From NCBI GenBank assembly GCA_900766055.1, contig CAAFTZ010000078.1, forward strand, positions 1 through 52,898: 52,898 bases of DNA, read 5' to 3'. The translations under genes were made by a program, and so were the position numbers. The notes under the pieces are model-generated. The model worked only from the letters and a program-made list of their open reading frames with translations, did not search any database and was not told the origin of the DNA. Below are positions 8,426-17,390 of this stretch, one piece after another. Numbering within the stretch: position 1 is the stretch's first letter; each line of letters starts with the position of its first letter. The DNA is from an uncultured Parasutterella sp. GTDB lineage: Bacteria; Pseudomonadota; Gammaproteobacteria; Burkholderiales; Burkholderiaceae_F.

Positions 8426-9496
8426 TTAGAGCGCAGCGACAACCGCATCGCCCATTTCAGAACAGCTGACAAGCTTGCAGCCTTCGCTGCGGATGTCTCC
8501 CGTGCGGTAGCCCTGAGCAAGAACTTTCTTGACCGCATTTTCGATCCGGACTGCTGCTTCCTTCATTCCTAAAGAATAACGAAGCATCATGGCCGCTGAC
8601 AAAATCTGAGCTAAAGGATTTGCAATGTTCTTGCCAGCGATGTCCGGAGCAGAACCGTGAGACGGTTCAAAGAGGCCCTGGCCCTTCTCATTCAATGCGG
8701 CAGAAGCCAGCATACCGATGGAGCCCGTGAGCGTGGCGGCTTCATCGGAAAGGATGTCGCCGAAAAGATTGCCTGTGACCATCACATCGATCTTCTTCGG
8801 AGCCTTAACCAGCTGCATGGCTGCGTTGTCGACATACATATGTTCAAGGGTGACTTCCGGATATTCTTCGCTGACCTTGATTATCGTGTCGCGCCACACC
8901 TGAGAAGTTTCCAGAACGTTGGCTTTGTCCACGCTGACAAGATGTTTGCTGCGGCCCATAGCAGCTTTAAAAGCAACGTGGGCAATTCTTTCCACTTCGG
9001 GAACGGCGTAGCGCATTGTGTCAAAGCCTTCTTCGGCACCGGCAAAAGCGCCGTCAGGGCTGATGCGTTTGCCTCTGGGCTGACCGAAGTAAACGTCACC
9101 GGTGAGTTCGCGAACGAGCAGAAGGTCCAGACCGGAGACAAGTTCGGGTTTAAGAGAGGAAGCAGCCGTGAGCTCCGGATAGCAAATCGCCGGACGAAGG
9201 TTCACGAAAAGACCTAAGGCTTTTCTTAATCCGAGAATCGCCTGCTCGGGGCGAAGATGACGCGGCAGATTGTCATACTTAAAGTCGCCGACAGCGCCGA
9301 AAAGAACGGCATCGCTCTTTTTAGCAAGTTCAACAACCTCAGCAGGAAGCGGATGACCGAAAGCGGCATAAGCAACACCGCCGACTAAGGCCTCTTCAAA
9401 TTCCAGAGGGAGCTTCAGCGCTGTTAAGACTTTGAGGGCCTGAGCCATGATCTCGGGACCGATGCCGTCACCAGCAAGTACTGCAATTTTTTTCAT
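8426..9496 (-). CDS. leuB: 3-isopropylmalate dehydrogenase
   Basis: LeuB oxidatively decarboxylates 3-isopropylmalate with NAD in leucine synthesis. The 356-residue protein opens MKKIAVLAGDGIGPEI, has the substrate motif LLVRELTGDVYFGQPRG, and the family signature MVTGNLFGDILSDEAATLTGS. Length is typical. An AAGGAA-type ribosome site precedes the ATG. It follows leuD (25 bases) and precedes asd (36 bases from its chosen start), so leuCDB and asd are probably one transcript. Confidence 0.98.
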   Translation of the reverse strand: MKKIAVLAGDGIGPEIMAQALKVLTALKLPLEFEEALVGGVAYAAFGHPLPAEVVELAKKSDAVLFGAVGDFKYDNLPRHLRPEQAILGLRKALGLFVNLRPAICYPELTAASSLKPELVSGLDLLLVRELTGDVYFGQPRGKRISPDGAFAGAEEGFDTMRYAVPEVERIAHVAFKAAMGRSKHLVSVDKANVLETSQVWRDTIIKVSEEYPEVTLEHMYVDNAAMQLVKAPKKIDVMVTGNLFGDILSDEAATLTGSIGMLASAALNEKGQGLFEPSHGSAPDIAGKNIANPLAQILSAAMMLRYSLGMKEAAVRIENAVKKVLAQGYRTGDIRSEGCKLVSCSEMGDAVVAAL

Positions 9497-9521
9497 ATTG
9501 GTTTCCTTCTCTTGGGTTTGA

Positions 9522-10169
9522 TTAATAAATTGTTTTAGCGAGCCAGGGTTTCTGGTTCAGACGCTGCTGTTCAAATGCCTTGATTTCGTCAGCGTGCTGA
9601 AGCGTGATACCGATATCGTCCAAGCCGTTCAGCAGGCAATAACGGCGGAATTCAGGAACTTCGAATTCATGACGTTTACCGTTGGGTTCGATCACAACGC
9701 GGTTGACCAGATCGACGGAGAGTTGGTATCCGTTGTTTGCTTTGATCTCATCAAACAGGTAATCAACAACGAACTCCGGCAGACTGACCGGGAGCAAACC
9801 GTTTTTAAATGCGTTGTTATAGAAAATATCGGCAAAGCTCGGTGCAATGACCACTCTGAAGCCGTACTGCGTCAGAGCCCAAGCCGCGTGTTCGCGGGAG
9901 GAGCCGCAGCCGAAATTCTTGCGGGCCAGCAAAATCGTCGATCCTTGATAGCGCGGCTGATTTAATACGAAATCCGGATTGATCTTGCGGGTGGCAGGAT
10001 CCATTCCCGGTTCGCCTTTATCCAGATAACGCCATTCATCAAAAAGGTTTGGGCCGTAACCGGTACGATAAATTGACTTTAAAAACTGCTTCGGAATGAT
10101 GGCATCGGTATCAACGTTAGAGCGGTCTAAGGGAGCGACAATGCCTTGAAGAACTGTAAATTTTTCCAT
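9522..10169 (-). CDS. leuD: 3-isopropylmalate dehydratase small subunit
   Basis: LeuD is the swivel-domain subunit that pairs with LeuC to isomerise 2- to 3-isopropylmalate. The 215-residue protein has the family motifs NVDTDAIIPKQFLK (about residues 19-32), NFGCGSSREHAAWAL and a C-terminal DDIGITLQHADEI. Length is typical of the proteobacterial form. It starts 11 bases after the leuC stop, within the leuC-leuD-leuB operon. Confidence 0.98.
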   Translation of the reverse strand: MEKFTVLQGIVAPLDRSNVDTDAIIPKQFLKSIYRTGYGPNLFDEWRYLDKGEPGMDPATRKINPDFVLNQPRYQGSTILLARKNFGCGSSREHAAWALTQYGFRVVIAPSFADIFYNNAFKNGLLPVSLPEFVVDYLFDEIKANNGYQLSVDLVNRVVIEPNGKRHEFEVPEFRRYCLLNGLDDIGITLQHADEIKAFEQQRLNQKPWLAKTIY

Positions 10170-10180
10170 CTCTGCCTCTC

Positions 10181-11617
10181 TTAGAAAAGTTTGCGTACAT
10201 CAACAAAACGACCTTCAATGGCCGCCGCGGCAGCCATGGCCGGAGAACAAAGGTGTGTGTGGCTCTTATTGCCTTGGCGTCCTTCGAAGTTGCGGTTGCT
10301 GGTAGAGGCACAGCGGTCGCCCGGCTCTAAGCGGTCGGCATTCATCGCCAAACACATCGAGCAGCCCGGACGGCGCCATTGGAATCCGGCTTCAATAAAA
10401 ATCTTGTCCAGCCCTTCATCCTCGGCCTGCTCTCTGACAAGTCCCGATCCCGGAACCACCAGGGCCTGTTTAACCGTAGGAGCTACTTTCTTACCAAGTT
10501 TTCGCACCACATAAGCAGCGGCTCGGATGTCTTCAATACGGCCGTTCGTGCAGGAACCGATAAAGACGTTATTCGGAGCGATTGAAGTCATTGGTGTACC
10601 GGGCTTCAAATCCATGTACTGATAGGCACGTTCCCAGCCCTCGCGTTTGACGGGATCTTTTTGATCTTCGGGAATCGGTGTGTTGCCTGTGATCGGTGCG
10701 ACCATCTCGGGTGAAGTTCCCCAAGTGACCATCGGAACGATGTCTTCTGCCTGGACATTGACTTCGATATCAAATTTAGCGCCTTCGTCCGAATGAAGTG
10801 TCTTCCAGTATTCAATCGCATGATCCAGAAGCTCGCCTTCCGGAGCCAGAGGGCGCCCCTTCATGTATTCAATTGTTTTATCGTCACAGGCAACTAACCC
10901 GCAGCGTGCACCGGCTTCGATGGCCATGTTGCAAAGTGTCATGCGGCCTTCCATAGAGAGCGCACGAATTGCAGGGCCGTCAAACTCAATGGCGCAGCCA
11001 GTTCCTCCGGCCGTTCCGATCTTGCCGATGATGTAGAGCGCAAGGTCTTTGGCAAAAACACCAGGCTGCAATTTGCCTTCCACATGCACACGCATGTTTT
11101 TCATTTTCTTAGTGAGCAGCGTCTGGGTGGCCATCACGTGCTCGACTTCACTCGTGCCGATACCGAAGGCAATCGCTGCACAAGCGCCGTGGGTACTCGT
11201 GTGAGAGTCGCCGCAAACGACGGTCATGCCAGGAAGCGTTGCGCCCTCTTCCGGTCCCATAACGTGGATGACACCTTGTCCGCGGGACAAGAACGGAAAA
11301 AACGCCGCACATCCGTTTTGACGAATGTTTTCATCCAGCGTTATGACCTGCAGTTTAGAGATCGGATCGGTAATACCCTCCATACCGGCTTCCCAACCGG
11401 TTGTCGGCGTGTTGTGATCGGCTGTAGCCACAATGGAGCTCTTGCGCCACAAAGGACGGTTGTTCATACGCAATCCTTCAAAAGCCTGGGCACTGGTCAC
11501 TTCGTGGACCAGATGACGGTCGATGTAGAGAGTTGCAGTGCCGTCTTCTTCCATTCGGACGACATGCTCGTCAAAGATTTTGTCGTAGAGTGTTTTAGGG
11601 GATTCCGGTGTTCTCAT
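10181..11617 (-). CDS. leuC: 3-isopropylmalate dehydratase large subunit
   Basis: LeuC is the [4Fe-4S] aconitase-family subunit of isopropylmalate isomerase. The start at 11615-11617 (MRTPESPKTLYDKIF) is preferred over an ATG five codons upstream because AAGGAAG lies directly before it and none precedes the other. The 478 residues contain VCGDSHTSTHGA and the three cluster cysteines Cys356 (SCTNGR), Cys419 and Cys422 (GCSMCLAMN). It is the first gene of the leucine block; no leuA is present in the window. The upstream 380 bp to the divergent symporter gene hold phased T-tracts that may shape its promoter. Confidence 0.97.
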   Translation of the reverse strand: MRTPESPKTLYDKIFDEHVVRMEEDGTATLYIDRHLVHEVTSAQAFEGLRMNNRPLWRKSSIVATADHNTPTTGWEAGMEGITDPISKLQVITLDENIRQNGCAAFFPFLSRGQGVIHVMGPEEGATLPGMTVVCGDSHTSTHGACAAIAFGIGTSEVEHVMATQTLLTKKMKNMRVHVEGKLQPGVFAKDLALYIIGKIGTAGGTGCAIEFDGPAIRALSMEGRMTLCNMAIEAGARCGLVACDDKTIEYMKGRPLAPEGELLDHAIEYWKTLHSDEGAKFDIEVNVQAEDIVPMVTWGTSPEMVAPITGNTPIPEDQKDPVKREGWERAYQYMDLKPGTPMTSIAPNNVFIGSCTNGRIEDIRAAAYVVRKLGKKVAPTVKQALVVPGSGLVREQAEDEGLDKIFIEAGFQWRRPGCSMCLAMNADRLEPGDRCASTSNRNFEGRQGNKSHTHLCSPAMAAAAAIEGRFVDVRKLF

Positions 11618-11999
11618 TTCTTCCTTGTACATCTAAATTTTTGAAGTAATTCTTTGAGTATGCCACCGAAAAGCACGGCGAATAAAAATCTGTAAGATTT
11701 TCTGACTGTCTTCGGTGAGCAATTTCACCAAGACGCTAACGAATTCCGATTTTTTTAATTTTTTTGCGATTTTTTTCTCCCCTTTCTGCGGATTGTCAAT
11801 ATGAACAATTAGAATGATGGGCTGAGTGTTTTTCCGCAGTGCGGAATATAAAAGTCCTACTCGGTTTCTTCTTTGAGCCTGCTTGAAATTAATTCGGCTG
11901 TAACGATGGATGCGGCCTCAGCTTACTTGCGATCTCAGCGAAAGCAAACCTAGTATGTCTTGAGCGCTCTATTTTCCAATCGCTTAATTTCACTATCAA
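11618..11999. other. Divergent intergenic region leuC / AGCS symporter
   Basis: This 382 bp AT-rich region has no plausible gene. It holds three 7-nt T-tracts at 11750-11776, a short hairpin (GGTGA/TCACC at 11714-11729) in the leuC leader, a TTGACA on the minus strand at 11794-11799, and a perfect inverted repeat TTCCGC-N3-GCGGAA (11832-11846) followed by TATAAA. No leucine-rich leader peptide could be identified by eye. Confidence 0.6.
11832..11852 (+). promoter_or_regulatory. Inverted repeat abutting a -10-like TATAAA
   Basis: A perfect 15 bp inverted repeat, TTCCGC-AGT-GCGGAA, occupies 11832-11846, and TATAAA (11847-11852) follows at once. A bound dimer would cover the -35/-10 spacer of a promoter reading toward the symporter gene at 12000. 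No good -35 element is visible at 17 bp, which would fit an activator-dependent promoter. The regulator is unknown. Confidence 0.35.
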
Positions 12000-13433
12000 A
12001 TGGACTGGTTCGCCTCAATCGTTTCTTCCTTAAATAACGTCCTTTGGTCATACGTGCTGATCGGACTTCTGATTTGCGTCGGCCTATGGTTCACGTTCTG
12101 CACTCGTTTTGTCCAAATCACCAATGTGAGAGAAATGTTCCGCTGTGTGTTGGAAGGCTCCCGCACTCCGAGACCCGAAGGACACATTTCTCCGTTCCAG
12201 GCTTTCTGTATTTCTACAGCCTCCCGAGTCGGTGTCGGCAACATTGCCGGTATTGCCATTGCTGTGGTTACGGGCGGCCCCGGTGCGATTTTCTGGATGT
12301 GGGTCATCGCCACACTGGGTGCTGCCAGCGGATTTATTGAGTCCACTCTGGCTCAGATTTATAAAGTTAAGAAACCCGGCGGCGGTTTCATGGGCGGGCC
12401 TGCCTACTACATTAAGAATGCGCTCGGCTCGCCTTTCTGGGCCGGTGTGTTTGCCGTTTTGATTTCGGTCACTTACGCCCTTATTTTTAACTCAGTTCAG
12501 GCCAACACGATATCTCTGTCCATTGAAACGACGACCGGACTAAAACCCGCTTATACAGGCCTGATTCTTGCCGTTCTTACCGGCTTAGTGATTTTCGGCG
12601 GCATGACACGCATTGCAAAAGTGGCGAGCTTTATGGTTCCTTTCATGGCCGGCGCCTACCTGCTGCTAGCTTTTGTCGTGACCTGCATGAACATCACCGA
12701 AGTGCCCCGCGTTCTGCTCATGATCGTGACCAAAGCCTTCAGCTTTGATTCCATTACCGGTGCTGCAATCGGCGTCGCCCTAATGACCGGTATCAAACGC
12801 GGCCTCTTCTCCAACGAAGCCGGCATGGGCGCGGTACCGAATGCTGCCGCAGCAGCCGATGCCTCGCATCCTGTTAAGCAGGGTCTTATCCAGGCAATGG
12901 GTGTTTATTTCGACACGCTGTTTGTCTGCACGGCCTCTGCAATGCTGGTTCTGCTCTCTCCGGAATGGATGATGGGCTCCAAGCTCACAGGTATTGCGCT
13001 TGTTCAGAAATCTGTCGCCGGACAGCTCGGTGAATGGACAAACTTCTTTATGACCGTCATCGTGCTGTTCTTTGCTTTCAGCTCCATCATCGGCAACTAC
13101 TTCTACGGCGAAATGAACATGCCTTTCATTTCCAAAAGCAAATACGCCATGCCGATCTTCCGAGTATTTGTCGTTGTGATGGTTTTTGTCGGCTCGATCG
13201 CTTCCCTTTCACTCGTTTGGGACATGGCCGACCTGTTCATGGCCTTGATGGCTATCGTGAACTTAGTTGCCATTTTCATGCTCGGCAAATACGCTATTGT
13301 CGCTTTACGTGATTACAACGCTCAGAAGCGCAGAGGCATCCTGGATCCGGTTTTTGATCCGAGAATTCTTCCGGACAAGAAAGGAGTTCAGTGCTGGCCA
13401 CGCGACGAAGATCGCCGTAGAAAAGCTAACTAA
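12000..13433 (+). CDS. Alanine/glycine:cation symporter (AGCS family)
   Basis: This 477-residue inner-membrane transporter probably imports alanine, glycine or a similar small amino acid with Na+. It has about ten to eleven hydrophobic segments, the early WSYVLIGLLICVGLWFTFCTRFVQI segment, GPGAIFWMWVIATLGAASGFIE, and the AGCS signature around FSNEAGMGAVPNAAAAADASHP (about residues 275-297). Length is typical. The ATG fits the family start, but no clear Shine-Dalgarno sequence precedes it, which is unusual among its neighbours. It is monocistronic, ended by the hairpin at 13443-13461. Substrate is inferred from the family only. Confidence 0.95.
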   Translation: MDWFASIVSSLNNVLWSYVLIGLLICVGLWFTFCTRFVQITNVREMFRCVLEGSRTPRPEGHISPFQAFCISTASRVGVGNIAGIAIAVVTGGPGAIFWMWVIATLGAASGFIESTLAQIYKVKKPGGGFMGGPAYYIKNALGSPFWAGVFAVLISVTYALIFNSVQANTISLSIETTTGLKPAYTGLILAVLTGLVIFGGMTRIAKVASFMVPFMAGAYLLLAFVVTCMNITEVPRVLLMIVTKAFSFDSITGAAIGVALMTGIKRGLFSNEAGMGAVPNAAAAADASHPVKQGLIQAMGVYFDTLFVCTASAMLVLLSPEWMMGSKLTGIALVQKSVAGQLGEWTNFFMTVIVLFFAFSSIIGNYFYGEMNMPFISKSKYAMPIFRVFVVVMVFVGSIASLSLVWDMADLFMALMAIVNLVAIFMLGKYAIVALRDYNAQKRRGILDPVFDPRILPDKKGVQCWPRDEDRRRKAN

Positions 13434-13442
13434 TATGAAAAT

Positions 13443-13470
13443 CGGGACCGCTTCGGTCCCGTTTCTATTT
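13443..13470. terminator. Bidirectional terminator between symporter gene and aroC
   Basis: CGGGACCG-CTT-CGGTCCCG (13443-13461) is a perfect 8 bp stem, followed on the plus strand by TTTCTATTT. It lies between the convergent symporter and aroC genes and could serve both. Confidence 0.8.
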
Positions 13471-13478
13471 CTAGATTC

Positions 13479-14552
13479 TCAAATTCTTCCGCATTGGCCT
13501 CTCTGTGCCATGACTTGATCGATCAATACCAAAGCAGTGAGAGCCTCAAGAATCGGTGTTGCACGAATACCCACGCACGGGTCATGTCTGCCTTTTGTTG
13601 AGACGACTGTGTCGTTACCGTCGACGGTCAGCGTTGGCATTTCCTGACGAATCGAGGGCGTCGGTTTGATCGCAACCTTTGCCGTAATCGGTGCGCCCGT
13701 TGAAATGCCCCCCAAAATGCCGCCGGCATGATTGCTCGCAAACCCATCTTTGTACTGCGTACCCATACGATCTGCGTTCAAGCTTCCTCGACAACCGACA
13801 ACTTCAAAACCGTCTCCGATCTCGACTCCTTTTACGGCATTAAGACCCATAAAGGCATAAGCCAAACAGGCATCCAGTCGACGGTAGATCGGCTCTCCGA
13901 GTCCAGGAGGAACGCCTAAAGCTTCAACATAGATTTCGCTTCCGGCTGAATCTCCGGCGCGGCGCAAATCATCCATGAAGGCCTCTAACTCCAGAACTTT
14001 CTCAGGATCGGCCGTAAAAAAAGGATTGTTGTCAACGACCAACCAATCTTTTACTTCCAAAGGAATCCCGCCTAAATTTATTAGACAGGCACGAATCCGG
14101 ATATTCAAATTTTCTGCAAGCCATTTCTTGGCAACAGCACCGGCGGCAACCGTCGGAGCTGTCAGTCGAGCCGAACTTCTGCCGCCTCCGCGAGGATCTC
14201 GGATTCCGAATTTTTTGTAATAGGTGTAATCAGCGTGAGCCGGTCGAAACAAGTTTTCGATCGCTGAGTAGTCCTTGCTTCTCTGATCCTCATTTCGAAT
14301 CAAGAGCGCAATCGGCGTTCCCGTTGTCTTACCTTGATAAACCCCGGAAAGGATTTCAACTGCGTCGCTTTCTTTGCGCTGTGTGACATGCCGTGAGGTT
14401 CCGGGGCGTCTCCGGTCGAGTTCTTTTTGAATGTCTTCCTGACTTAAATCCATGCCCGGAGGACATCCGTCGATCACGCACCCAATTGCGGGTCCGTGAG
14501 ACTCGCCAAAATTAATCACAGAAAAGTATTCGCCCAAACGTGAACCCGGCAT
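13479..14552 (-). CDS. aroC: Chorismate synthase
   Basis: AroC makes chorismate from EPSP using reduced FMN. The start at 14550-14552 (MPGSRLGEYFSVINFGESHG) was chosen over a frame extending 58 codons further upstream, because GAGGA lies 7 bases before it and this is the canonical N-terminus. The 357 residues carry all three family signatures: GESHGPAIGCVIDGCPPG, RGGGRSSARLTAPTVAAGA and KGRHDPCVGIRATP. It is divergent from the GNAT gene at 14652, with 99 bp between them, and convergent with the symporter gene. Confidence 0.97.
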   Translation of the reverse strand: MPGSRLGEYFSVINFGESHGPAIGCVIDGCPPGMDLSQEDIQKELDRRRPGTSRHVTQRKESDAVEILSGVYQGKTTGTPIALLIRNEDQRSKDYSAIENLFRPAHADYTYYKKFGIRDPRGGGRSSARLTAPTVAAGAVAKKWLAENLNIRIRACLINLGGIPLEVKDWLVVDNNPFFTADPEKVLELEAFMDDLRRAGDSAGSEIYVEALGVPPGLGEPIYRRLDACLAYAFMGLNAVKGVEIGDGFEVVGCRGSLNADRMGTQYKDGFASNHAGGILGGISTGAPITAKVAIKPTPSIRQEMPTLTVDGNDTVVSTKGRHDPCVGIRATPILEALTALVLIDQVMAQRGQCGRI

Positions 14553-14651
14553 TGAAAATTCCTCGAAGTTATGCTCCTTTTTGGGAGCGGAACGTAAAAA
14601 ATTGTATCCTAAACACGTAGAATTTCTGATGTCAATTGATGAGTAAATCGT

Positions 14652-15182
14652 ATGGAAAAGCTTTTTGTCAATATTCGCAAAGCTGACCCGGCCGACATCG
14701 GCGGGATCGCAAGTATTTACGAACAAGCCGTTTTGCTCGGTACTGCCAGCTTCGAAGTCACGCCTCCTTCCGAAGAGGAAATGCTCTCACGCATGCAGGC
14801 TATTGAAGCGGGCCATTATCCGTATTTAGTCGCGGAACTGGAACATCAAATCTTGGGATTTGCTTACGCCGGCCAATACCGTCCGCGAAAGGCTTATCGC
14901 TACACTGTGGAAGACTCAATTTATATTCATCCGGAATGCCGCAGATTAGGCGTAGGCACGCAGCTTCTGACCTCGCTCATTGCTGAGTGCGACCTCAGGG
15001 GCTTCAGGGAAATGATCGCCGTGATCGGTGACTCCGAAAATACGGCTTCCATCAAACTGCACGAACATTGCGGATTCCGTCATGTCGGTGTCCTCAAAAA
15101 CGTTGGTTATAAATTCGATCGGTGGCTGGATTCCGTCCTGATGCAAAGAACGCTCGCCGGCGGCGATACAATGAACTGTTGA
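14652..15182 (+). CDS. GNAT N-acetyltransferase (phosphinothricin/methionine-sulfoximine type)
   Basis: The 176-residue protein is a single GNAT domain with VEDSIYIHPECRRLGVGTQLLTSLI (acetyl-CoA binding, about residues 86-110) and the later GDSENTASIKLHEHCGFRHVGVL segment. FEVTPPSEEEM and YRPRKAYRYTVEDSIY are hallmarks of the Pat/MnaT-like subgroup that acetylates phosphinothricin, methionine sulfoximine or methionine derivatives. The ribosome site is weak. It begins 99 bp from aroC and is followed after 24 bases by the small acidic protein gene, probably on one transcript. Substrate is inferred from the subgroup. Confidence 0.9.
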   Translation: MEKLFVNIRKADPADIGGIASIYEQAVLLGTASFEVTPPSEEEMLSRMQAIEAGHYPYLVAELEHQILGFAYAGQYRPRKAYRYTVEDSIYIHPECRRLGVGTQLLTSLIAECDLRGFREMIAVIGDSENTASIKLHEHCGFRHVGVLKNVGYKFDRWLDSVLMQRTLAGGDTMNC

Positions 15183-15206
15183 ACTCAGAACAAATAAGAG
15201 GCGCAA

Positions 15207-15515
15207 ATGAGTGAAGAACAACTTGAATACGACCCCGAGTGGACGCTTGCAACACTGAATGACGCTAAAGAAGCTTTGGAAGATCTGATCGCTCAGGCCG
15301 AAGACAGTCCCGAAGAAGTCAAAGAAATCTTGGAAGAAAACATCGCCAACGTCTACGCAAAACTGAACTATGCGTTCAACAGCGCCAAAGACGGTCCCGA
15401 TGCCTTGCTGACCATGCCTGACGATGAACTCGTCGCCTTCCCGTCCGTCTTGCCTTTGAAACACAAAGTCGAATTCGAGGAAGAAGACGAAGAAAAACCT
15501 GAAGAAGTTCAGTAA
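15207..15515 (+). CDS. Small acidic protein of unknown function
   Basis: I do not recognise this 102-residue protein. It has a GAGG ribosome site before the ATG, good codon use, and a terminator right after it, so it is probably real. It is strongly acidic (many Glu/Asp, with an EEEDEEKPEE tail), with a predicted helical N-terminal half (AKEALEDLIAQAED..EEVKEILEENIANVYAKLNYAFNSA) and no cysteine or membrane segment. It lies 24 bases after the GNAT gene. A cytoplasmic adaptor or binding protein is possible, but nothing in the sequence shows a function. Confidence 0.8.
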   Translation: MSEEQLEYDPEWTLATLNDAKEALEDLIAQAEDSPEEVKEILEENIANVYAKLNYAFNSAKDGPDALLTMPDDELVAFPSVLPLKHKVEFEEEDEEKPEEVQ

Positions 15516-15526
15516 CTAAAAAACAT

Positions 15527-15566
15527 AACGGCTTGCGCAATCAACTGAGCAGGCCGTTTTCTTTTG
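15527..15566 (+). terminator. Terminator after the small acidic protein gene
   Basis: AACGGCTTGC (15527-15536) pairs with GCAGGCCGTT (15549-15558) with one G-T pair, followed by TTCTTTT. It ends the GNAT unit just before the convergent murJ stop. Confidence 0.75.
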
Positions 15567-15582
15567 TGAAAGATTCAGCGCG

Positions 15583-17133
15583 TCAATCGACTTCGCTGGC
15601 CTTCAAGTCAGATAAACGATAGCCGCAAACCGCCAGCGTACCGATGTAAAGCACGGCTGCACCCGCAACCACGCCGAGCACGAGACCCAATTTAACCGCC
15701 CAGGGATATGCCATCTGAGTCCAGTCACAATAGTGCTGAATAACTAAAAGATAAGCCGTCAAAAGAACGCTTCCGAGAATCACCGTAAGGAAGAGTTTTT
15801 TCCAGCCGGCAAGCGGCGTAAACACACCGCGGCGACGCAGGATAATCAATAAACAGCAGGCATTAAAGCAGGCACCGAGACCCACGGAAAGCGCCAAACC
15901 TGCATGAGAAAACAGCGGAACGTTCACTAAGTTAAGGATCTGCGTCACGATTAAAGCAGCGCAGGCAACCTTAACGGGTGTCTTAATGTCCTTCTGGGCA
16001 TAAAAGCCCGGCGCCAAGATTTTGATTCCGATCAGACCGATCAATCCGATGGAGTAACCCATCACGGCAGTCGCAGTCTGATAAACATCATTCACATTAA
16101 AACGGCTGCTTTGAAACAGCACGGATACCAGCCCTTCCCCGAGAAGCGTTAAGCCGATGGCCGCAGGAACGGCAAAAGCCACCACGAGCTTCAAGCCCCA
16201 ATCGAGCAGTGCGTTATAGCGATCCGTCATGCCCTTGGCGAAAGCCGCTGACAAGCTCGGCAAAAGAACCGTACCCAGCGCAACGCCGAGCAGCGCTGTC
16301 GGGAATTCCATCAGACGGTCGGCATAGGCCAGCCAAGTCACCGAGCCTTCGGCAAGAAAAGAAGCGATATTCGTGTTAATCAAGATCGAGATCTGCGCGA
16401 CACCTACCGCAAAGAGTGCCGGCACCATGAGCTTCAATACTCGTCTGACCGACGGGTCTTTCATGGCTTTAAACGGATTCACAAATCTCGGCAGCAAGTG
16501 GAGCTTAGCAAGCTGCGGAATCTGCACCGCCAGCTGCAGGAAACCGCCTGCCATCACGCCAACCGCTAAAGCGTAAATCGGTTGATCAAACATGGGCGCA
16601 ACGAACAGTGTTGCCGTAATCAAAGAAAGGTTGAGAAGGATAGGAACAGCTGCGGGGATCGCAAAATGCTTCCAGGTGTTAAGCACCGAGGAACTCAAGG
16701 CCACCAAAGACATAAAGAATATGTAAGGAAACATATAGCGCGTCAGGCGCGTTGCCGTATCAAAAGTCGTCGGCTCCTCTGCCAGACCTGAAGCAATCAC
16801 GAATACAAGAATCGGAGCAGCTACGACACCCAAAATGCTAACGCACAGAACAATGAATCCAAGCAGAGATGCAACTTTGTCGATAAAGGACTTCGTTTCT
16901 TCCGCTGAACGGTTGCTCTTCACGTCCGCAAGCATCGGCACAAAGGCCTGCTGGAAAGCACCTTCGGCAAAAAGCCTTCTCAAAAGATTCGGTAATCGAA
17001 ATGCAACGTAATACGCGTCGGTGTCACCGCTGACACCAAACACACGGGCAATCAAAATATCCCGGATCAAACCTGTGATTCGGGACAAAAGCGTCATTGC
17101 CGAAATAACGGCTGCATTACGGAAAATACTCAC
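15583..17133 (-). CDS. murJ: Lipid II flippase MurJ
   Basis: MurJ flips lipid-linked peptidoglycan precursor across the inner membrane. The protein is a MATE-like exporter of about 14 hydrophobic segments, with the conserved N-terminus AAVISAMTLLSRITGLIRDILIARVFG and the LRRLFAEGAFQQAFVPML motif. I place the start at a GTG (17131-17133, 516 residues) because it gives the usual MurJ N-terminus; an in-frame TTG at 17164-17166 would add 11 residues. It is divergent from rpsT, an arrangement common in beta- and gamma-proteobacteria. Confidence 0.95.
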   Translation of the reverse strand: MSIFRNAAVISAMTLLSRITGLIRDILIARVFGVSGDTDAYYVAFRLPNLLRRLFAEGAFQQAFVPMLADVKSNRSAEETKSFIDKVASLLGFIVLCVSILGVVAAPILVFVIASGLAEEPTTFDTATRLTRYMFPYIFFMSLVALSSSVLNTWKHFAIPAAVPILLNLSLITATLFVAPMFDQPIYALAVGVMAGGFLQLAVQIPQLAKLHLLPRFVNPFKAMKDPSVRRVLKLMVPALFAVGVAQISILINTNIASFLAEGSVTWLAYADRLMEFPTALLGVALGTVLLPSLSAAFAKGMTDRYNALLDWGLKLVVAFAVPAAIGLTLLGEGLVSVLFQSSRFNVNDVYQTATAVMGYSIGLIGLIGIKILAPGFYAQKDIKTPVKVACAALIVTQILNLVNVPLFSHAGLALSVGLGACFNACCLLIILRRRGVFTPLAGWKKLFLTVILGSVLLTAYLLVIQHYCDWTQMAYPWAVKLGLVLGVVAGAAVLYIGTLAVCGYRLSDLKASEVD

Positions 17134-17225
17134 TGCGATCTCGAAAAGAAAAAAGCCTGAAATCAACAGGATTCAGGTCAGTCAAAATTCTATCAGCCGA
17201 GCGGCAGGGCGGCATAAGTTTGCGG

Positions 17226-17254
17226 TTGAAAACAAAAGAGATTTTCCGTATAAT
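17226..17254 (+). promoter_or_regulatory. Sigma-70 promoter of rpsT
   Basis: TTGAAA (17226-17231) and TATAAT (17249-17254) are separated by exactly 17 bp. This is the best consensus promoter seen in the window, as expected for a ribosomal protein gene. It implies a 5' leader of about 130 nt before the rpsT ATG at 17391. Confidence 0.85.
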
Positions 17255-17390
17255 TCTGCACTTTCGTGGGATTCGGTCCGAGGATCGAATCACCTTATTT
17301 GTTTAACCAAACCGGCCGAGCCCGTAGTATTGCTAGTGGCGACCGGTAAAGTAAGAAAACTCGCCACTCGCATAGGCAAGGAAAGAAACA

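Noticed and set aside
11618..11800. Leucine attenuator or leader peptide before leuC
   Set aside because: No short frame with consecutive leucine codons followed by a terminator was found; only a 5 bp stem is present.
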